A DNA stretch of 64,000 bases. Origin: Pilaira anomala. Its lineage: Eukaryota; Mucoromycota; Mucoromycetes; Mucorales; Mucoraceae. The first letter of the stretch is position 1; every line of letters begins with the position of its first letter. The position numbers were made by a program, and so were the translations under genes. Where the stretch lies: NCBI GenBank assembly GCA_025716855.1, contig JAIXMQ010000044.1:124001-188000 (forward strand), in the 5' to 3' direction. Under the pieces are notes generated by a model. It was given only the letters and a program-made list of their open reading frames with translations. It made no database searches and was not told the origin of the DNA. Shown piece after piece: positions 1 to 12,065 of this stretch.

Positions 1-202
1 GGGTACAATAGGTAAAGTTTTATTGTTCTTTAAACGAAAAGCATTTTTTAACAAGGTTGCGATTTCTTCATTGTAACCTATAATTTCCTCTTTTGTTCTA
101 GTTATATACGCATCACCGTCATGTCTATCGTTTTACTATATAAATTAGTGTTCCGATCACACACAATACACAAAAAATCTCATTTAAACGATTTAGGAAT
201 AT

Positions 203-235
<33 letters not shown>

Positions 236-681
236 TGGCATTATCACCTGTCCAAATTACAAAATCAATTTTGTCTTTCCATTCGTTTGCAATAGTATCA
301 ATCGAACTACGAACTAAATTCTTGGGTGAATCACAATCTGTGCCAGGTGCACCCCAATAGCCTGCTAAAAGTCCTTGTCTTTCCTTCTTCTTTTTATGTT
401 TCTTTGGTTCACGATGGCAATCTGATTTAATCGTTGCACCTGCAACGTAGTGTTTGTCCATCTGTTTTGTTTTGTTTTTTAATAAATTGTTACACATACA
501 AATAGATAAATATATTATGTATTTTTTTTCTGAACCTTACATGAATATCTGTAATATGGAGATACCTGCCATGTAATGTCTTTGGTTGAGTTGACATTGG
601 CTGAACAAATGGATACTGCTGTACCGCATTTGCTATAGATGAGCCTACAAAAGCAAGTAGATAGAAACTTTCAATCTTCAT
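1..681 (-). CDS. PPN1: Endopolyphosphatase-like metallophosphoesterase (5' part, cut by window start)
   Basis: Exons are 541-681, 235-461 and 1-124 (continuing left of the window), giving the first 164 residues in one frame. The protein opens with a hydrophobic signal sequence (MKIESFYLLAFVGSSIANA), then the metal-binding start of a calcineurin-type phosphoesterase (YLHITDIH), a Cys-containing stretch (GYWGAPGTDCDSP), and the second metal motif WTGDNARHDGD. Endopolyphosphatases of the Ppn1 group carry GDxARHD here, whereas acid sphingomyelinases of the same fold read differently, so Ppn1 is preferred. Ppn1 cleaves long inorganic polyphosphate chains in the vacuole. Yeast Ppn1 is a type II membrane protein, while here the N-terminus reads more like a cleavable signal peptide. 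The third-exon acceptor was placed at ACGATAG because the alternative TATATAG breaks the frame. The C-terminal half, including the remaining metal ligands, is outside the window, so activity cannot be judged. Confidence 0.8.
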
Positions 682-963
682 TATTTTAGAAAGAAAATAA
701 AAAGAAAAGAAAAAGAGGAAAAGAGAAGAGAAAATTTTGCACTTGTACTATTATATATACGCACAAAACAAGTCCATCGGACGACAAATAAAAAAAAACC
801 GAGTTAAACTTAATGGGTCTCATACTTCAACAGAATGTACATTTAATTTCCCGCTTTAGAGAACAGGAATCAATGATCTATTACACGTGTGACAAAAGGA
901 GAAGATGATACCACAAGTGTGTTTATGAGGAGGGGAATTTCTTTTATTCTTTTATGTTTTTGT

Positions 964-2063
964 TTAACAAGGTATAGTATCTTCCTCTTCCAATGCAATT
1001 TGACCCTTGACACCCAACCATTTCTTAACAAGTGGTGAAAAAATAATGAATTGAATCACAATAATAGTATCAAATGTCAATTGGATCAATGCACAAACAA
1101 CAAATTGTATAGGCGAGTGGTTATAAAAGAAATAAAACGCCTTGAAACCATCACCAATGAACTATATATACAATATAATTTACAAAACAGCAAATGTCAG
1201 TACATAGAGTAATAACTCCTTATAAAATAATATCACTAACCCAACTAGCCAAGATCAATAAACTGAATCCTTCAGTTGTACGATGTTTAAAGTTAGTAAG
1301 TAACTGGGGTAAAGGTAATGTACTTTCAAGGCCTAAACTCAAAAAGCCTAAAATTTCAATGAATGTATCAAATCGATGTAAAAAGATATAAAGAATTCCA
1401 ACCACAGAAGTAAACAATAATAAGCAATTGATGTAATCAAGGTAATTGTCCCAACTCCAAAATGAGCGTTGAAACCATTTCATATCGATACGCTGAATAG
1501 CTTGTGATGTATGGTGATGATCTTCATCATCGTCGTCAGATGAAGAAGAAGAGCTTGAATCATCAATTGAGTTATTTCTTACGAAGGGCGTAAATGCTAC
1601 ATCATTTGGCTTATACCGAACTACAATTTCCAATAATATCAGCATGGATAAAAGCATAGCAATAGATTGAAATAATAACGTCGTGTCGAATCGTTTTCCA
1701 AGCCTATAACAATGAATTAAATAGATTTAAGTTGATCTCGTTACTATTTAAAATTACCATATATGTATTTCCTTACCAAAAAAACAAACGTAAAATGCTG
1801 TATAAAATAGTAAGTATATGGATTCTAATTAATGAAATTAATGCTATAAACTCACTTTGCAAAACATAGAATAGCACAAGTAACAGAATTGAAACCTAAA
1901 CTTGACTTTTTCTTATAGATGATTCGGTACTTTATAGATTTTATTTAATAAACATGATGAACTTTTTTTTTTCTTCACCATTACTATTTACCTGGTCAAA
2001 GTAGCCGATGGTAGGTGCAAACACCATAGTGACCGACAAGGCCGTGTCGGCAAGGTTAGACAT
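964..2063 (-). CDS. ANY1: PQ-loop repeat membrane protein (Any1/SLC66A2-like)
   Basis: Five exons (1992-2063, 1856-1929, 1777-1797, 1241-1703, 964-1161) splice into a 275-residue protein. The first PQ-loop lies around MVFAPTIGYFDQYRIIYKK. The second reads ESTLPLPQLLTNF, followed by HRTTEGFSLL, the classic PQ-loop pattern of a proline and glutamine at the end of a helix pair. Several hydrophobic helices follow, ending in a polar tail. Family knowledge: yeast Any1 and animal PQLC1/SLC66A2 act in endosomal or Golgi membranes and oppose phospholipid flippases. A Ser/Asp/His-rich cytosolic insert sits between the two PQ-loops. The third exon is only 21 nt, and it is needed to give NILRLFFW in frame. 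The upstream neighbour on the other strand starts 320 bp away, so the two probably share a divergent promoter. Confidence 0.85.
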
Positions 2064-2382
2064 GAGAGCGTAAATGAATGGAAAGAGTTAGAGTTTTCCC
2101 TTTTTTTTTAAATAAAAAAAAAACGTTTATTTTGACTCAAGTGCTACAGGTCATCATGTGATCGTTCAGTTACACCGACCAATAACCATTTGGCGCCATC
2201 GGTCATACAAATCCGCATTTCGATAGCATTTTTGTGCATGTAGTTATTGACAGGTTATTCTGAAAATAATAACGTAAACATAATGTGACTTGAAAGTTAT
2301 CAATACGCCAAGATTTCTCTTATGATGAATAATTGTTTATTTTTCTTTCTTTTTTTTTTTTTCTTCAGTACACTATACAAAA
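2064..2382. promoter_or_regulatory. Divergent intergenic region, ANY1-like / small dsRBD-like gene
   Basis: This 319-bp spacer separates two genes read outward. It holds poly-T and poly-A runs and a pyrimidine tract just before the plus-strand ATG. I see no clear TATA box or named site. The promoter role is inferred from position alone. Confidence 0.4.
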
Positions 2383-2841
2383 ATGAATAAATATCAAGAA
2401 GAAAAACATTGTCAAGAACAATTATCTGACACTCTAAAAGAATCTATTGATAATCAAACGAGTGAACAGAAGCAATATCAGGATGCATCCAACATACTTG
2501 GTGTTACCACTTCTTTGAGCGCAACTGTTCATCCAAAAATTCTACTCTATTTTAAAAAGTTGTTCAAATCAGAAAGAAGCATATTACAACATGCAGTTGA
2601 GAAAAGATATTCCAGCAAATCAATTGTTTTAACAGTAATTGCGAAACATGATAAATTAGTAAAATGTGAATATGATGTAAGTAAAATTGGACCATCTCAT
2701 CATCCTATATTTACAGCAGAAATCGTACTTCAATCGAAAAAATATGTCAATGCGATGATAAAATTAGATGCTTCAGGACTAAGAAAGGGTGATGCACAAA
2801 ATGAAGTATTTTTCAAACTAGCAAATTTACTTTATCAATAA
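2383..2841 (+). CDS. Small protein with possible dsRNA-binding C-terminus
   Basis: This is an intronless 152-residue ORF with a pyrimidine-rich leader directly before the ATG. I do not recognise the full protein. The N-terminal 40 residues are polar (Gln, Glu, Lys), followed by a basic helical part (PKILLYFKKLFKSERS). The last 60 residues (KCEYDVSKIGPSHHPIFTAE ... ending GDAQNEVFFKLANLLYQ) follow the spacing of a double-stranded-RNA-binding domain: beta strand, G-P-x-H loop, two strands, then a helix with an A-x-N/A-x2-A-L pattern. That reading is inference from pattern, and key basic residues of the canonical KKxAK helix start are replaced by RKGDAQNE. The ORF uses codons like its neighbours and has no frame damage, so it is probably expressed. 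Confidence 0.55.
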   Translation: MNKYQEEKHCQEQLSDTLKESIDNQTSEQKQYQDASNILGVTTSLSATVHPKILLYFKKLFKSERSILQHAVEKRYSSKSIVLTVIAKHDKLVKCEYDVSKIGPSHHPIFTAEIVLQSKKYVNAMIKLDASGLRKGDAQNEVFFKLANLLYQ

Positions 2842-3033
2842 ATAAAAAATAAAAGTGATTTGATGTATATGCATGCAATGCAGCTTTTTTTTTTAAAAAA
2901 AAAAGCAAAATGTCAAATTAATTTTTTTTTTTATTTTAATGTATGAATATATATTTTTCTTTTCTCTTTATAAAAAAAACATGGTAGGAAGAAATGATAA
3001 ATAAGTTTTGTTTTGTATGGAATAGACACTTGT

Positions 3034-4470
3034 TTAATAAACACGAGCGAAAGGAGGAACGGGCTTACACTCAGCTTCATCAAGAGTAGTATCGGTAACA
3101 GCACGATAACTAAGCTTAACTTCACCAGACTCTTGATCTTGGTAAGAGAGGGTATGCTTCATCCAGTTAACATCATCACGTTCTTGGTAATCATCACGGG
3201 CATGAGCACCACGAGATTCCTTACGAACAGCGGCAGAGTGCATAGTTTGAGAAGCACAAGTCAACAAGTTTTGAAGTTCAAGAGTTTCAACTAAATCAGT
3301 GTTCCAGATCATACCACGGTCAGTGACACCAACATCCTTGAAAGAACCGAAAACTTCATCAATCTTGGTACAACCTTCATCGAGAGTTTCTTGAGTTCTG
3401 AAGACAGCAGCATCAGATTGCATGACCTTTTGCATCTTGAGACGAATTTCAGATGTACGCTTAGGTCCTGAAGAGTTTCTAAGCTTATCCAAGTTGGCGA
3501 TACTTTCAGCACCGGCATCAGCAGCAAAAGGCTTTAAAGGAGTATTGGGTTCAAGAGTTTCGGCAATATGGTGAGCAACGGCACGACCAAAGACAACGAT
3601 ATCCAAAAGAGAGTTGGCACCGAGACGGTTAGCACCGTGAACAGAGACACAAGCAGCTTCACCAGCAGCATAAAGACCAGGTACAACAACATCTTCACCC
3701 TTTTCATTGACAGAGATGACCTCACCAGTATAACGTGTGGGAATACCACCCATGTTATAATGGACAGTAGGTAAAATAGGAATAGGTTCCTTTGTGACAT
3801 CAACACCAGCAAAAATAGCAGCTGTCTCAGAAATACCAGGTAAACGTTCATGAAGAACGGCAGGAGGTAAATGATGAAGTTGAAGATGCATATGATCCTT
3901 TTCAGGACCAACACCACGACCAGCCTTAATTTCAAGAGTAATAGCACGAGAAACAACATCACGAGAAGCTAAATCCTTAGCGGTAGGAGCATAACGTTCC
4001 ATGAAACGTTCACCAGCAGAGTTAACAAGGTAACCACCTTCACCACGAGAACCTTCTGTGATCAAACAACCAGAACCGTAAATACCAGTAGGATGGAATT
4101 GAACGAATTCTAAATCTTGAAGGGGAAGACCAGCACGAGCAACCATGGCGTTACCATCACCAGTACAGGTGTGTGCGGAAGTACAAGAGAAGTAAGCACG
4201 ACCGTAACCACCGGTGGCAATAACTGTCTTGTGAGATCTGAAACGATGAAGAGTACCATCTTCCATGTTCAAAGCAATAACACCCTTACATTCACCATCT
4301 TCCATAATTAAATCAAGTGCGAAGTATTCGATAAAGTAGTTAGTATCGTGACGAAGAGATTGACCATACAAAGTATGAAGAATAGCATGACCAGTACGAT
4401 CTGCTACAGCTGCACAACGGTAAGCTTGACCACCTATAAATTCCAATTATTAGTCATCATCTAAATGTCT

Positions 4471-4509
<39 letters not shown>

Positions 4510-5388
4510 CCTTTGCCGTATTTCAAACTTTGACCACCGAAAGCACGTTGATAGATCTTTCCTTCAGCAGTTCTAGAGAAAGGAACACCATAATGTTCAA
4601 GTTCGACAACGGTGTGAGGAGCTTCACGACACATATAATGAATAGCATCTTGATCACCTAACCAATCTGAACCCTTAACGGTATCATACATATGCCATCT
4701 CCAGTCATCCTCAGTCATGTTACCGAGAGCAGCATTAATACCACCCTGTTTAAATGTATAAAAAAAAAAAAAAAAATTAAAGTTTTTAAATAATCTTGTT
4801 ATCTTATCTATATCAATTTTATTCCTACCTGAGCAGCAACTGTGTGGGAACGAGTGGGGAATAACTTGGTGATACAAGCAGTCTTCAAACCTGCTTCAGC
4901 AAGACCGAAAGCAGCACGGAGACCAGCGCCACCAGCACCAACAACAACGGCATCATATTCATGATCAATGATGGGGTACTTGCTAGCAATAGCTCCCTAT
5001 TAAAATCGGTAAGTTGAAATGATTGCAATTTTGTTTAGTAATACACATACCTTGGCTTCAGTAGCACGAAGAGGGTTAGTGGAGGTAACTTGCATAGCAG
5101 GCTTGGAGTAGTGAAGACTACGAACGGCCATTTTACCAGCATAGGTGTCTATTATTATTATTATTATAGAGAAAAATAAATTAGATATGCTTTCAATAAT
5201 GTAGTGTTTTGAGTTATCAACTTACTGGCTGCACGTAACTATTTTTACAAAAAAAGAAAAAAAATAGATAAAAAAAAAAAAAGAGTCAATTTTTTTTGAT
5301 ATTATGCTAAATTATCTAATAGAAAGAAGAATTGAATAAAAAAATAACTTACAGCCTTGGGTGAAGAAGATTGCAAGAACTTCAACAT
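3034..5388 (-). CDS. SDH1: Succinate dehydrogenase flavoprotein subunit, mitochondrial
   Basis: Six exons (5353-5388, 5226-5238, 5051-5148, 4829-4996, 4511-4745, 3034-4433) give 649 residues, the usual length. The product is the catalytic subunit of complex II in the inner membrane: it oxidises succinate to fumarate and passes electrons to FAD and the iron-sulfur subunit. Sequence signs are a Ser/Lys/Arg-rich mitochondrial presequence, the FAD dinucleotide motif [13 protein letters not shown], the [11 protein letters not shown] segment holding the histidine that binds FAD covalently, HPTGIYGSG, and the C-terminal R-G-A-H-A-R-D-D-Y region. The first three exons encode only the presequence and are tiny (36, 13 and 98 nt). 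The reading frame is intact throughout. Identification is firm. Confidence 0.97.
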
Positions 5389-6069
5389 CTTAATTTTTGT
5401 TTTTTAATTTAAAAAGAAGAGAGGGGGGTGGTATTAAAGTTGAAAAAGAAAAAACGAAAAAAAAAAAAATGAAAGCGAGAAGGGGAGGGGGAATTGAAAA
5501 TAAACAATAATACGCACACCCAAAAAAAAAAATTCAAGCGTCAAGGAGCAATCCAGTCAATGAACCGAATTACATTGGGGGGGATTTGAACACAGTGTAT
5601 GGAACCGATTACGAACCTTTCCGGTTATTGAAATCGAATTTTTCTTGCGTATATTTTGTATTATAAACTTGACGGTGTTTACAAGGGACCTTGTTTCTGC
5701 CACTGCAAACTTCACGTGCAACGTAAAAAAGAGACCTCTGTCGTCTTTTACCCCGCACATTCTGAGGTTCAATCATTCCCGGACGGATAATCATAAAAAC
5801 TCGTTGTGGTCCTGGCCTTTATAAGTTAAAACACTAAAAGGATGATGATGCCATCTTTGACAATTTACATAATCACAGAATGTGATGTATTTTTCGATCT
5901 TGTTTTACCGAATATTTACTTTATTTGTTTATTATTTACATTTTGACATTTAAAAGTAAAAAAAAAAAAAAAAAAACTAAATTAAATCTATTTCTTTTAA
6001 GTAATGTATATTACAAATAAACAGAACAAATTTTATTTTCTTTTTTTTACAAATTGAAAAAAATAGAAC

Positions 6070-6100
<31 letters not shown>

Positions 6101-6470
6101 GGTTTAGAAAACAATTGCATGAAAAATATCATCAAAATAAACATTATGGTTGGGACAGCAGCATGGTTTTATTAGGTCGTCGCGCGAATATGACCGAAAA
6201 AGTTAAAAAGGGGAAAGCTAATTCATAAATATAAACATCATAATAATAAAATATAGGAGAAAAAAAAAAGTATAAAAAAAAAAATATTAAAAAAAAGTAT
6301 AAAAACAAAAACATATATATAAATTTTTCATAGTACTTAAAACGAGTGAAATTTCTTATTATTTTCTTCTTTCGACTCGCGAAAAAAAAAATAATAATAA
6401 AAAAAAGCTTAAAATCAATGCTTTAGCCTTTTCGAGAAGTGATCTTCTTTTCTTGCTATTTATCATCATT
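5389..6470. other. Intergenic: SDH1 upstream region and 3' flank of the Q-rich gene
   Basis: This 1.1-kb spacer has purine-rich and A-rich leader sequence next to SDH1, then poly-A and poly-T runs (a long A run near 6070-6098). Two overlapping 60-70-codon minus-strand ORFs at 5557-5794 look like chance. I see no RNA gene. Confidence 0.5.
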
Positions 6471-7862
6471 TTACTCTTCATCATCATCATCATCTTCTTC
6501 AGAAAGAATAGAGGACAAAGCGTCACTTGATTGAGAACATATTTCTTCTTCTTCTTCTTCTTTATCAGATTGCGGTCGAACAACTGCTTTTTGCTTTTGC
6601 TTTCTATCAAGACTGAAAGCGCTCTTGCTTTTCCCCTCCAATGCATCTACCTTTCTTTCCAAATGTCGTACCTGAATCATAAGATCATCGTAAGCTGTCC
6701 TTATTTCACGTTCCATTTCGGGATTTTGAGCAATTATTTTTGAGCGACGTCGTATAGTATTTGCAGTACTTACAGAAGCTTGATTGGTTGAATTTTTGGT
6801 GTAAGTGCCTTGATCGATATGAGTTTCTTGTTTTGAATCAAAAGTGCCAATGAAAGGCGGTGCTTTCGAATTAGGTCGAAGTTGTGATGATGATGAAGAA
6901 GAGGCTGATATATCCGCTAAAAAAGCATTTCGTAATGAGTCGAGCATCATTAATATAGTCGCACATTCATCCCCTAGAAAGTCAAGCTCTCTCTCCAATT
7001 GATCGACCGTCTTTCGACTACCTTTTAATCCACCTCCTACTTCTTTTGTTTCACCATCTACTCCTTCCTCTTGTTTTATACGCTTTTTCGCTCCCCTTTC
7101 ATTCACTACCTCGGTCGAGCTGTGAGCCAATTGTTCAAGGGATGTACACGTTGTTGCTCTCTTTATTGTCTTCTTTCGTTTCCTTGGTGTGAATGATAAA
7201 CCAGGAGATGACGAAGGTGTAGGATTGGGTGATACAGATTCATGGCGTAATCGCTTTACACTAGGTAATGGTGATGATCTAGTCTCTACCTGAATTTGAT
7301 TTAAACTAACTGCAGTCGCTGGGTCTACCATTAAACTAGTAGAAACTCTATTTTGGCTCAGGTTGTGATTAATCGGTACATCTGCATTAACTTGTGGATC
7401 CATACTATGTACGACATTGCGTTGCTGTTGTGGAGCATAGTACATATCCACCGGTAGGGTGGGGACCTGAAAGACTTCTCCGTTCATTTGTTCATAGGTT
7501 TGATAGATAGAATGATGCATATCAGGATGTGATCGAAATACAGTATGCTGTTGTTGATAACGTAATTGGTTATGCCATTGCTGTTGGTAATTTGCTTGAG
7601 GTATAACTTGATGTTGCTGAGGATAAGGTAGAGACCATAGTTGATGACCATGCAATTGATTTTGTTCATACTCATATTGATTTACTGTTGGTTCAAACTG
7701 AAAATGATGAGGTGGCCAATTGATTCCAGGTGAATTGTTTTGCATTGCTGTAGTCATTGATGAAGAGCTAGTAGAAGTAGACGTTGGAGATGAGGTTGGT
7801 TGTTGAATCATAAAGTACTCGTAAGATTCTCTTTGGTTAGATGGTTGATAACTATCACCCAT
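6471..7862 (-). CDS. Gln/Ser-rich nuclear-type protein with coiled coils
   Basis: This is a single-exon 463-residue protein that I do not recognise. The start at MGDSYQPSN is chosen because the 32 codons upstream in the same frame are Phe-rich translation of A/T homopolymers. The N-terminal half is rich in Gln, His, Tyr and Asn (low complexity, typical of transcription factors or RNP proteins). A basic stretch (RKRKKTIKRA, then GAKKRIKQEE) looks like a nuclear localisation signal. Two likely amphipathic coiled coils follow: VDQLERELDFLGDECATILM, then EIRTAYDDLMIQVRHLERKV. The C-terminus is a run of Glu and Asp. A transcriptional or chromatin role is an inference from composition only. No DNA-binding domain is visible. 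Confidence 0.7.
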   Translation of the reverse strand: MGDSYQPSNQRESYEYFMIQQPTSSPTSTSTSSSSMTTAMQNNSPGINWPPHHFQFEPTVNQYEYEQNQLHGHQLWSLPYPQQHQVIPQANYQQQWHNQLRYQQQHTVFRSHPDMHHSIYQTYEQMNGEVFQVPTLPVDMYYAPQQQRNVVHSMDPQVNADVPINHNLSQNRVSTSLMVDPATAVSLNQIQVETRSSPLPSVKRLRHESVSPNPTPSSSPGLSFTPRKRKKTIKRATTCTSLEQLAHSSTEVVNERGAKKRIKQEEGVDGETKEVGGGLKGSRKTVDQLERELDFLGDECATILMMLDSLRNAFLADISASSSSSSQLRPNSKAPPFIGTFDSKQETHIDQGTYTKNSTNQASVSTANTIRRRSKIIAQNPEMEREIRTAYDDLMIQVRHLERKVDALEGKSKSAFSLDRKQKQKAVVRPQSDKEEEEEEICSQSSDALSSILSEEDDDDDEE

Positions 7863-9242
7863 TGATAAAAAATTGGAATAAACGGATAAAATTGTAGTAA
7901 AGTAAAAAAAATAAAAAAAAATAAAAAAAAAAAGTAAAAAAAAAAAAGATTTTTTCAAAAAAAAAAAAAAAATACAAATACAAAAGAAGTTAAGATACGC
8001 GGGAAGAAATTTAATTTATATCTATAGTACAGATATATACAAGCCAACAGTTCTAAAGTATATTTATAAAAGATAGAAAGAAAGAGAAGGCGAGTAGAAA
8101 AAAAAAAAAAAAAAAAAAAAAGTTTAAAAAAAAAATAGTTTAAAAGGACTGATTAAATTAGCGCTCTCGTTCCTTTGAAAACATAAGCTTTTTTTTTTAT
8201 AAACTCCTTTATATAGTTGATGCTATAAACGGAACCATTGTGGTATTTTGCAGTAAGATGCGTACATAATAAACAGGAACGCCACAATCTATAATAATAT
8301 ATGCGGACATGTGAGATATAGGTGGCTAGATACTGTATTTAAAAGTCATGTTACAGCATTTATTTCAACCAAAATAGTTGGCGGAAATGATAAAATCTAT
8401 TAAAAGAGTAATACTTGAATTGATGGCCATTGAATTTCATTAGCCTCATCTTGGCAAGTGAAAAAAAAAAAAAAAACCGGATTGTTCCGTTTGGGTTTTG
8501 CGAAATACCATAAAAGATTATTTTTCCTGATAGAGTCAAAGCTCCGTTCTGCAACCTCACAAAAGTATCGTCATAAATAGCACACAATAATGGTATTATA
8601 TGTATACACATACATGCAATGACTATCACTCTCTTTCGTATCCCCTTCTTCTTTTCCCCCAATTTCTTCTTGTTTATTCTTGCATATTCGATCAACTCCT
8701 CGAATTAAACAATATAATTGCATTCTTTGATACGTAATAAACGTATGAAATTACATACAACTTATTACTCTCTATATTCTATTTACACTCTTTAAAATTG
8801 TATATCTTAATCAAGTCGAAATCTAGCGCCTTTATTTCCTATTTTTTATTTCATTCCATTGACTAATGCACGATAAATACAAATGTAGGAAGAACAATAT
8901 ATTAATAAAGTTATACATACATGTTACCCTAACAGTTACCAAAGTAGCTCTGTGCTCCTTTAGGAAATAAATTATAACGAATTATGGTTGCACGGGATCT
9001 ATACTATTTTTTTTTTTTTTTTTTTTTTTTTTTTGTATTTCCTATTATTCATGATTGTTTATGTAAGGGCTAAATGATTCTGAATTCTGTTTACACTCAT
9101 TGTGGCTTTTTTTTTTAGCAAGTACGAAGGTGCTTTCTTATCCCTTAATAAATTTTAGCTTTCGATCAATTGTTCTTATTAATTTACTGGTGTATCATTG
9201 TCATTGCGGGTCGCCAGTTGTCTTTGTATATAAGGACTAAAA

Positions 9243-9280
<38 letters not shown>

Positions 9281-9633
9281 ACCCCCTTTCTTGCCCTTTT
9301 TTTTAAGGTACTATCTGTTGTGCATACCGTTTCGTTATAGACCTACTTAAATTAATGTACAAATACTATTGTCAATACCAAATTTATGTATAATATGCTA
9401 AAAATTCAATTTGATCTGTCATAAATTATCTCCTTTTTTTTTTTTTTTTTTTTTTTTGTTGGCTTAATGTTACTCAAAATTTTTGTACATATAAAAAAAA
9501 GTTGCCTTCTTGGGCGACATAACCGAATGCTTGGACGTGCGCTGGGCATAATATTTCCCTGCAGTTAGAACCAGTCTTCTGTTTTGGTCTTCTGTTTCTG
9601 ATTTTATTTGGATCAAAATGGTTTATTCTTTAA

Positions 9634-9675
<42 letters not shown>

Positions 9676-10941
9676 TAGGGCTCAATTTATACACAAAACA
9701 AGATAAAAAAATTGACATAATGTGTCTTATTTTAATAATTACCCACTGAACTAACGTTTAATAAGAATTATAAGATTATTTAATATTAGACTAGAGCTGG
9801 AAAAACTAAGTTAATCTTCTTCATCAATTCTCTTGATTTGTTTAGAGTGTGATATACAATGGTTTTTTTTTTTGTCATTTTTTTTTTCATGATAATTTTG
9901 TATAACGTTGTACAATGCATGTCACGGTATTCTAAATAATGATTTTTATTCATAAAAAAAAAAAGATAACTTTGTTTTGGGCTGTGCAGCATATAAATAC
10001 AACATCTAATTTGACACATTTTGATTTATAATCTCTTGGCCAATTTTTCATAAAAATTGAAAGATATTCTATGTGTACTCTTTTATTAATCATCAATCTT
10101 CTTTTTTTTTTTGAACAAGTAGCGTAGTAGCAATATTATAAAATACAATCTCCGTTCTCTCGGGCGCTATTCCTTTTTTTTTCTCCTTTATCCAACTTTT
10201 CTTTTTCGCGTGTATCGATTGCTAGTTGAAATTAAATTGTGATACAAGCTCTTTTAAAAATTATGTTTGACTGAAAGAAGACTTGGAAAATCCTTTAGTT
10301 TTTTTGTAATTTGTTTGTACTATTAGAACGTTTCTTTTAATAGCATATCTTTTAGAAAGGACTTTGATTAGCTAGGTGGTTAAATGAGCGTTTTTTTTTT
10401 AACAGTTATTTCCTCTTCGTTAATTTCTCGTGTTTTTCACTATTAAAGTGATCGCGTGACTTAAAATGGTATAGAAGGAAATTTATTATCACTAGTTTTG
10501 TCTGTTATGTGTTACGGTAGATGATGAAGGGTGAAAATACACACATTCCTCAAAAAGGTCGTGTAATATATGAATATTATGTAAATATGCTTAAAAATAC
10601 TATCCGACTCATTTCAAGTATCGCTCATATGTTTATTACCTTATTCCGTATGTTCTAAACATTATTCACTAAAAATACGATTGGTTTTAGTTTGTTGTTA
10701 TTGTTACATGCATGATACGATAAAAATTTACGTAATAGTGCGAAGCCCTTGGAAACGTTCCTGAACAGTTCTACGGGAAATTTAACTTTTTCTAGCAAGA
10801 AAAAAGAAAGAGAACATACAATGTATCAATTGCATTAATTAATAAACTTTACAAGCAAGGGTTGCTAATATACTTGCAGCGCAATATGTGCTTAATCCCT
10901 TATCACTCTCTTATAAAAGGAAAATCTATATATAAACTTTA
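7863..10941. other. Gene-poor A/T-rich intergenic region, left part
   Basis: The stretch holds many homopolymers, for example poly-A at 8099-8121, poly-T at 9007-9034, poly-A at 9247-9278, and poly-T at 9431-9457 and 9635-9662. The only sizeable ORFs are short minus-strand frames at 8360-8695 (111 codons) and 9786-10019 (77 codons). Both include homopolymer-coded Phe or Lys runs and match no family I know. The first 250 bp include the upstream region of the Q-rich gene. Confidence 0.5.
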
Positions 10942-11181
10942 GTGCATTTTGCCGATTTGAGCGTGGTGGCCGATAATGACGACTTGTATACAATTAATGA
11001 AGCTTTATTAAAAATAACTAACAACGACCCTTTGAAACAACTAGTTACTGTTTTTTTACTTTGTAAAATAGACAATCACTGTGTAAACAATAAAAATTTA
11101 AACTTTAATCTAAAAAAAAAACGAGAATATTATTTTAAAAAAAAAAAGGCGTTGGTATGTATGACAAATAGTCGTAATTAG
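10942..11181 (+). pseudogene. Short ORF of unknown origin, possibly a gene fragment
   Basis: The frame runs for 79 codons. Its first 50 residues (MHFADLSVVADNDDLYTINE and ALLKITNNDPLKQLVTVFLL) have ordinary protein-like composition, but the last 30 are translation of A-rich sequence. No splice donor gives a convincing continuation. I do not recognise it. It could be a degraded exon in the same decayed region as the remnant at 12.1-13.1 kb, or chance. Confidence 0.2.
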
Positions 11182-11592
11182 TTTCTTCTCGAAGCGTACT
11201 AGATTTCCCAACGCATTTTCCAAAAATGAGCGTTATTATTTTTCCAGAAGTCATTATAAAAATAAAAATAAAAAAAACTTCTTAATTATTCTAAAAGTTG
11301 CAGGCTATTCTAGAATGACTCAAGAACAAGCAATTAATTCCCCCCCCCCCAAAACCTCTTCTCCCATCACGTTTCAACTTTAGCTCTACCTAATTAAATG
11401 CTTCAAAATTGATGTTGAGACGTATATGAGCAATACTTCTATCCAAAAGAGCAAAATTAGTCGTTGAAGAGGCCTATGCTTGCCTATAATGAAAAGCTAC
11501 TCGGAGAGTTCAGATTTGATTTGAAAAACGATGCATTTAATTTTCTCTAGTCAGAAATAAGGCCATGACACGATTTAAGGCCACGGAAGTCT

Positions 11593-11626
<34 letters not shown>

Positions 11627-12065
11627 AGCCTTAAATAGAGCGGGTACTCAGTACCTATTGTATTTTTCAGTAAAATCGATAACTGCCAAAAGAGTTATTG
11701 ATAAAAGTCAAAAAAAAAAAAAAAACTGAGAAAGCTCTTGTTTTTAAAATTAATAAAAAAAATAACACATCGATGAATACTAAACTACTTATAAATGGAA
11801 GGATTAATTCATCTTCTGAAAAACTTTTTGAAAGTTGTTAAGCAATGGAAAAGCATCTTTAGTCTTCTTGGCAGTTATCAATATAGCTCTAACCTTTTCT
11901 CAATTTTACTGAAAACATTTTATTATTTTATCCAAGAGACTTTCTAATAATTCTGACCTAGAGACTGTCAAAGCCCTAGACCAATTTCCACTCTTTATTT
12001 TAGAATAAATACGTACTACCTCTTTTTTCGCATTAATAAAATTCTAATCTTAATTTTTAAGACTT

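Noticed and set aside
3534..3962. Minus- and plus-strand ORFs inside SDH1 (3309-3527, 3534-3962, 3568-3774, 4117-4311)
   Set aside because: They are alternative-frame shadows of the conserved SDH1 coding exon.
5557..5794. A B-box-like GTTCAAATCC on the minus strand suggesting a tRNA, plus two short ORFs
   Set aside because: No pairing T-stem, acceptor stem or A box at the right distance. The ORFs are short and overlapping.
7863..7958. 32-codon N-terminal extension of the Q-rich protein (MKKSFFFLLFFF...)
   Set aside because: It is Phe/Leu translation of poly-A/T tracts. The ATG at 7862 starts normal-composition sequence.
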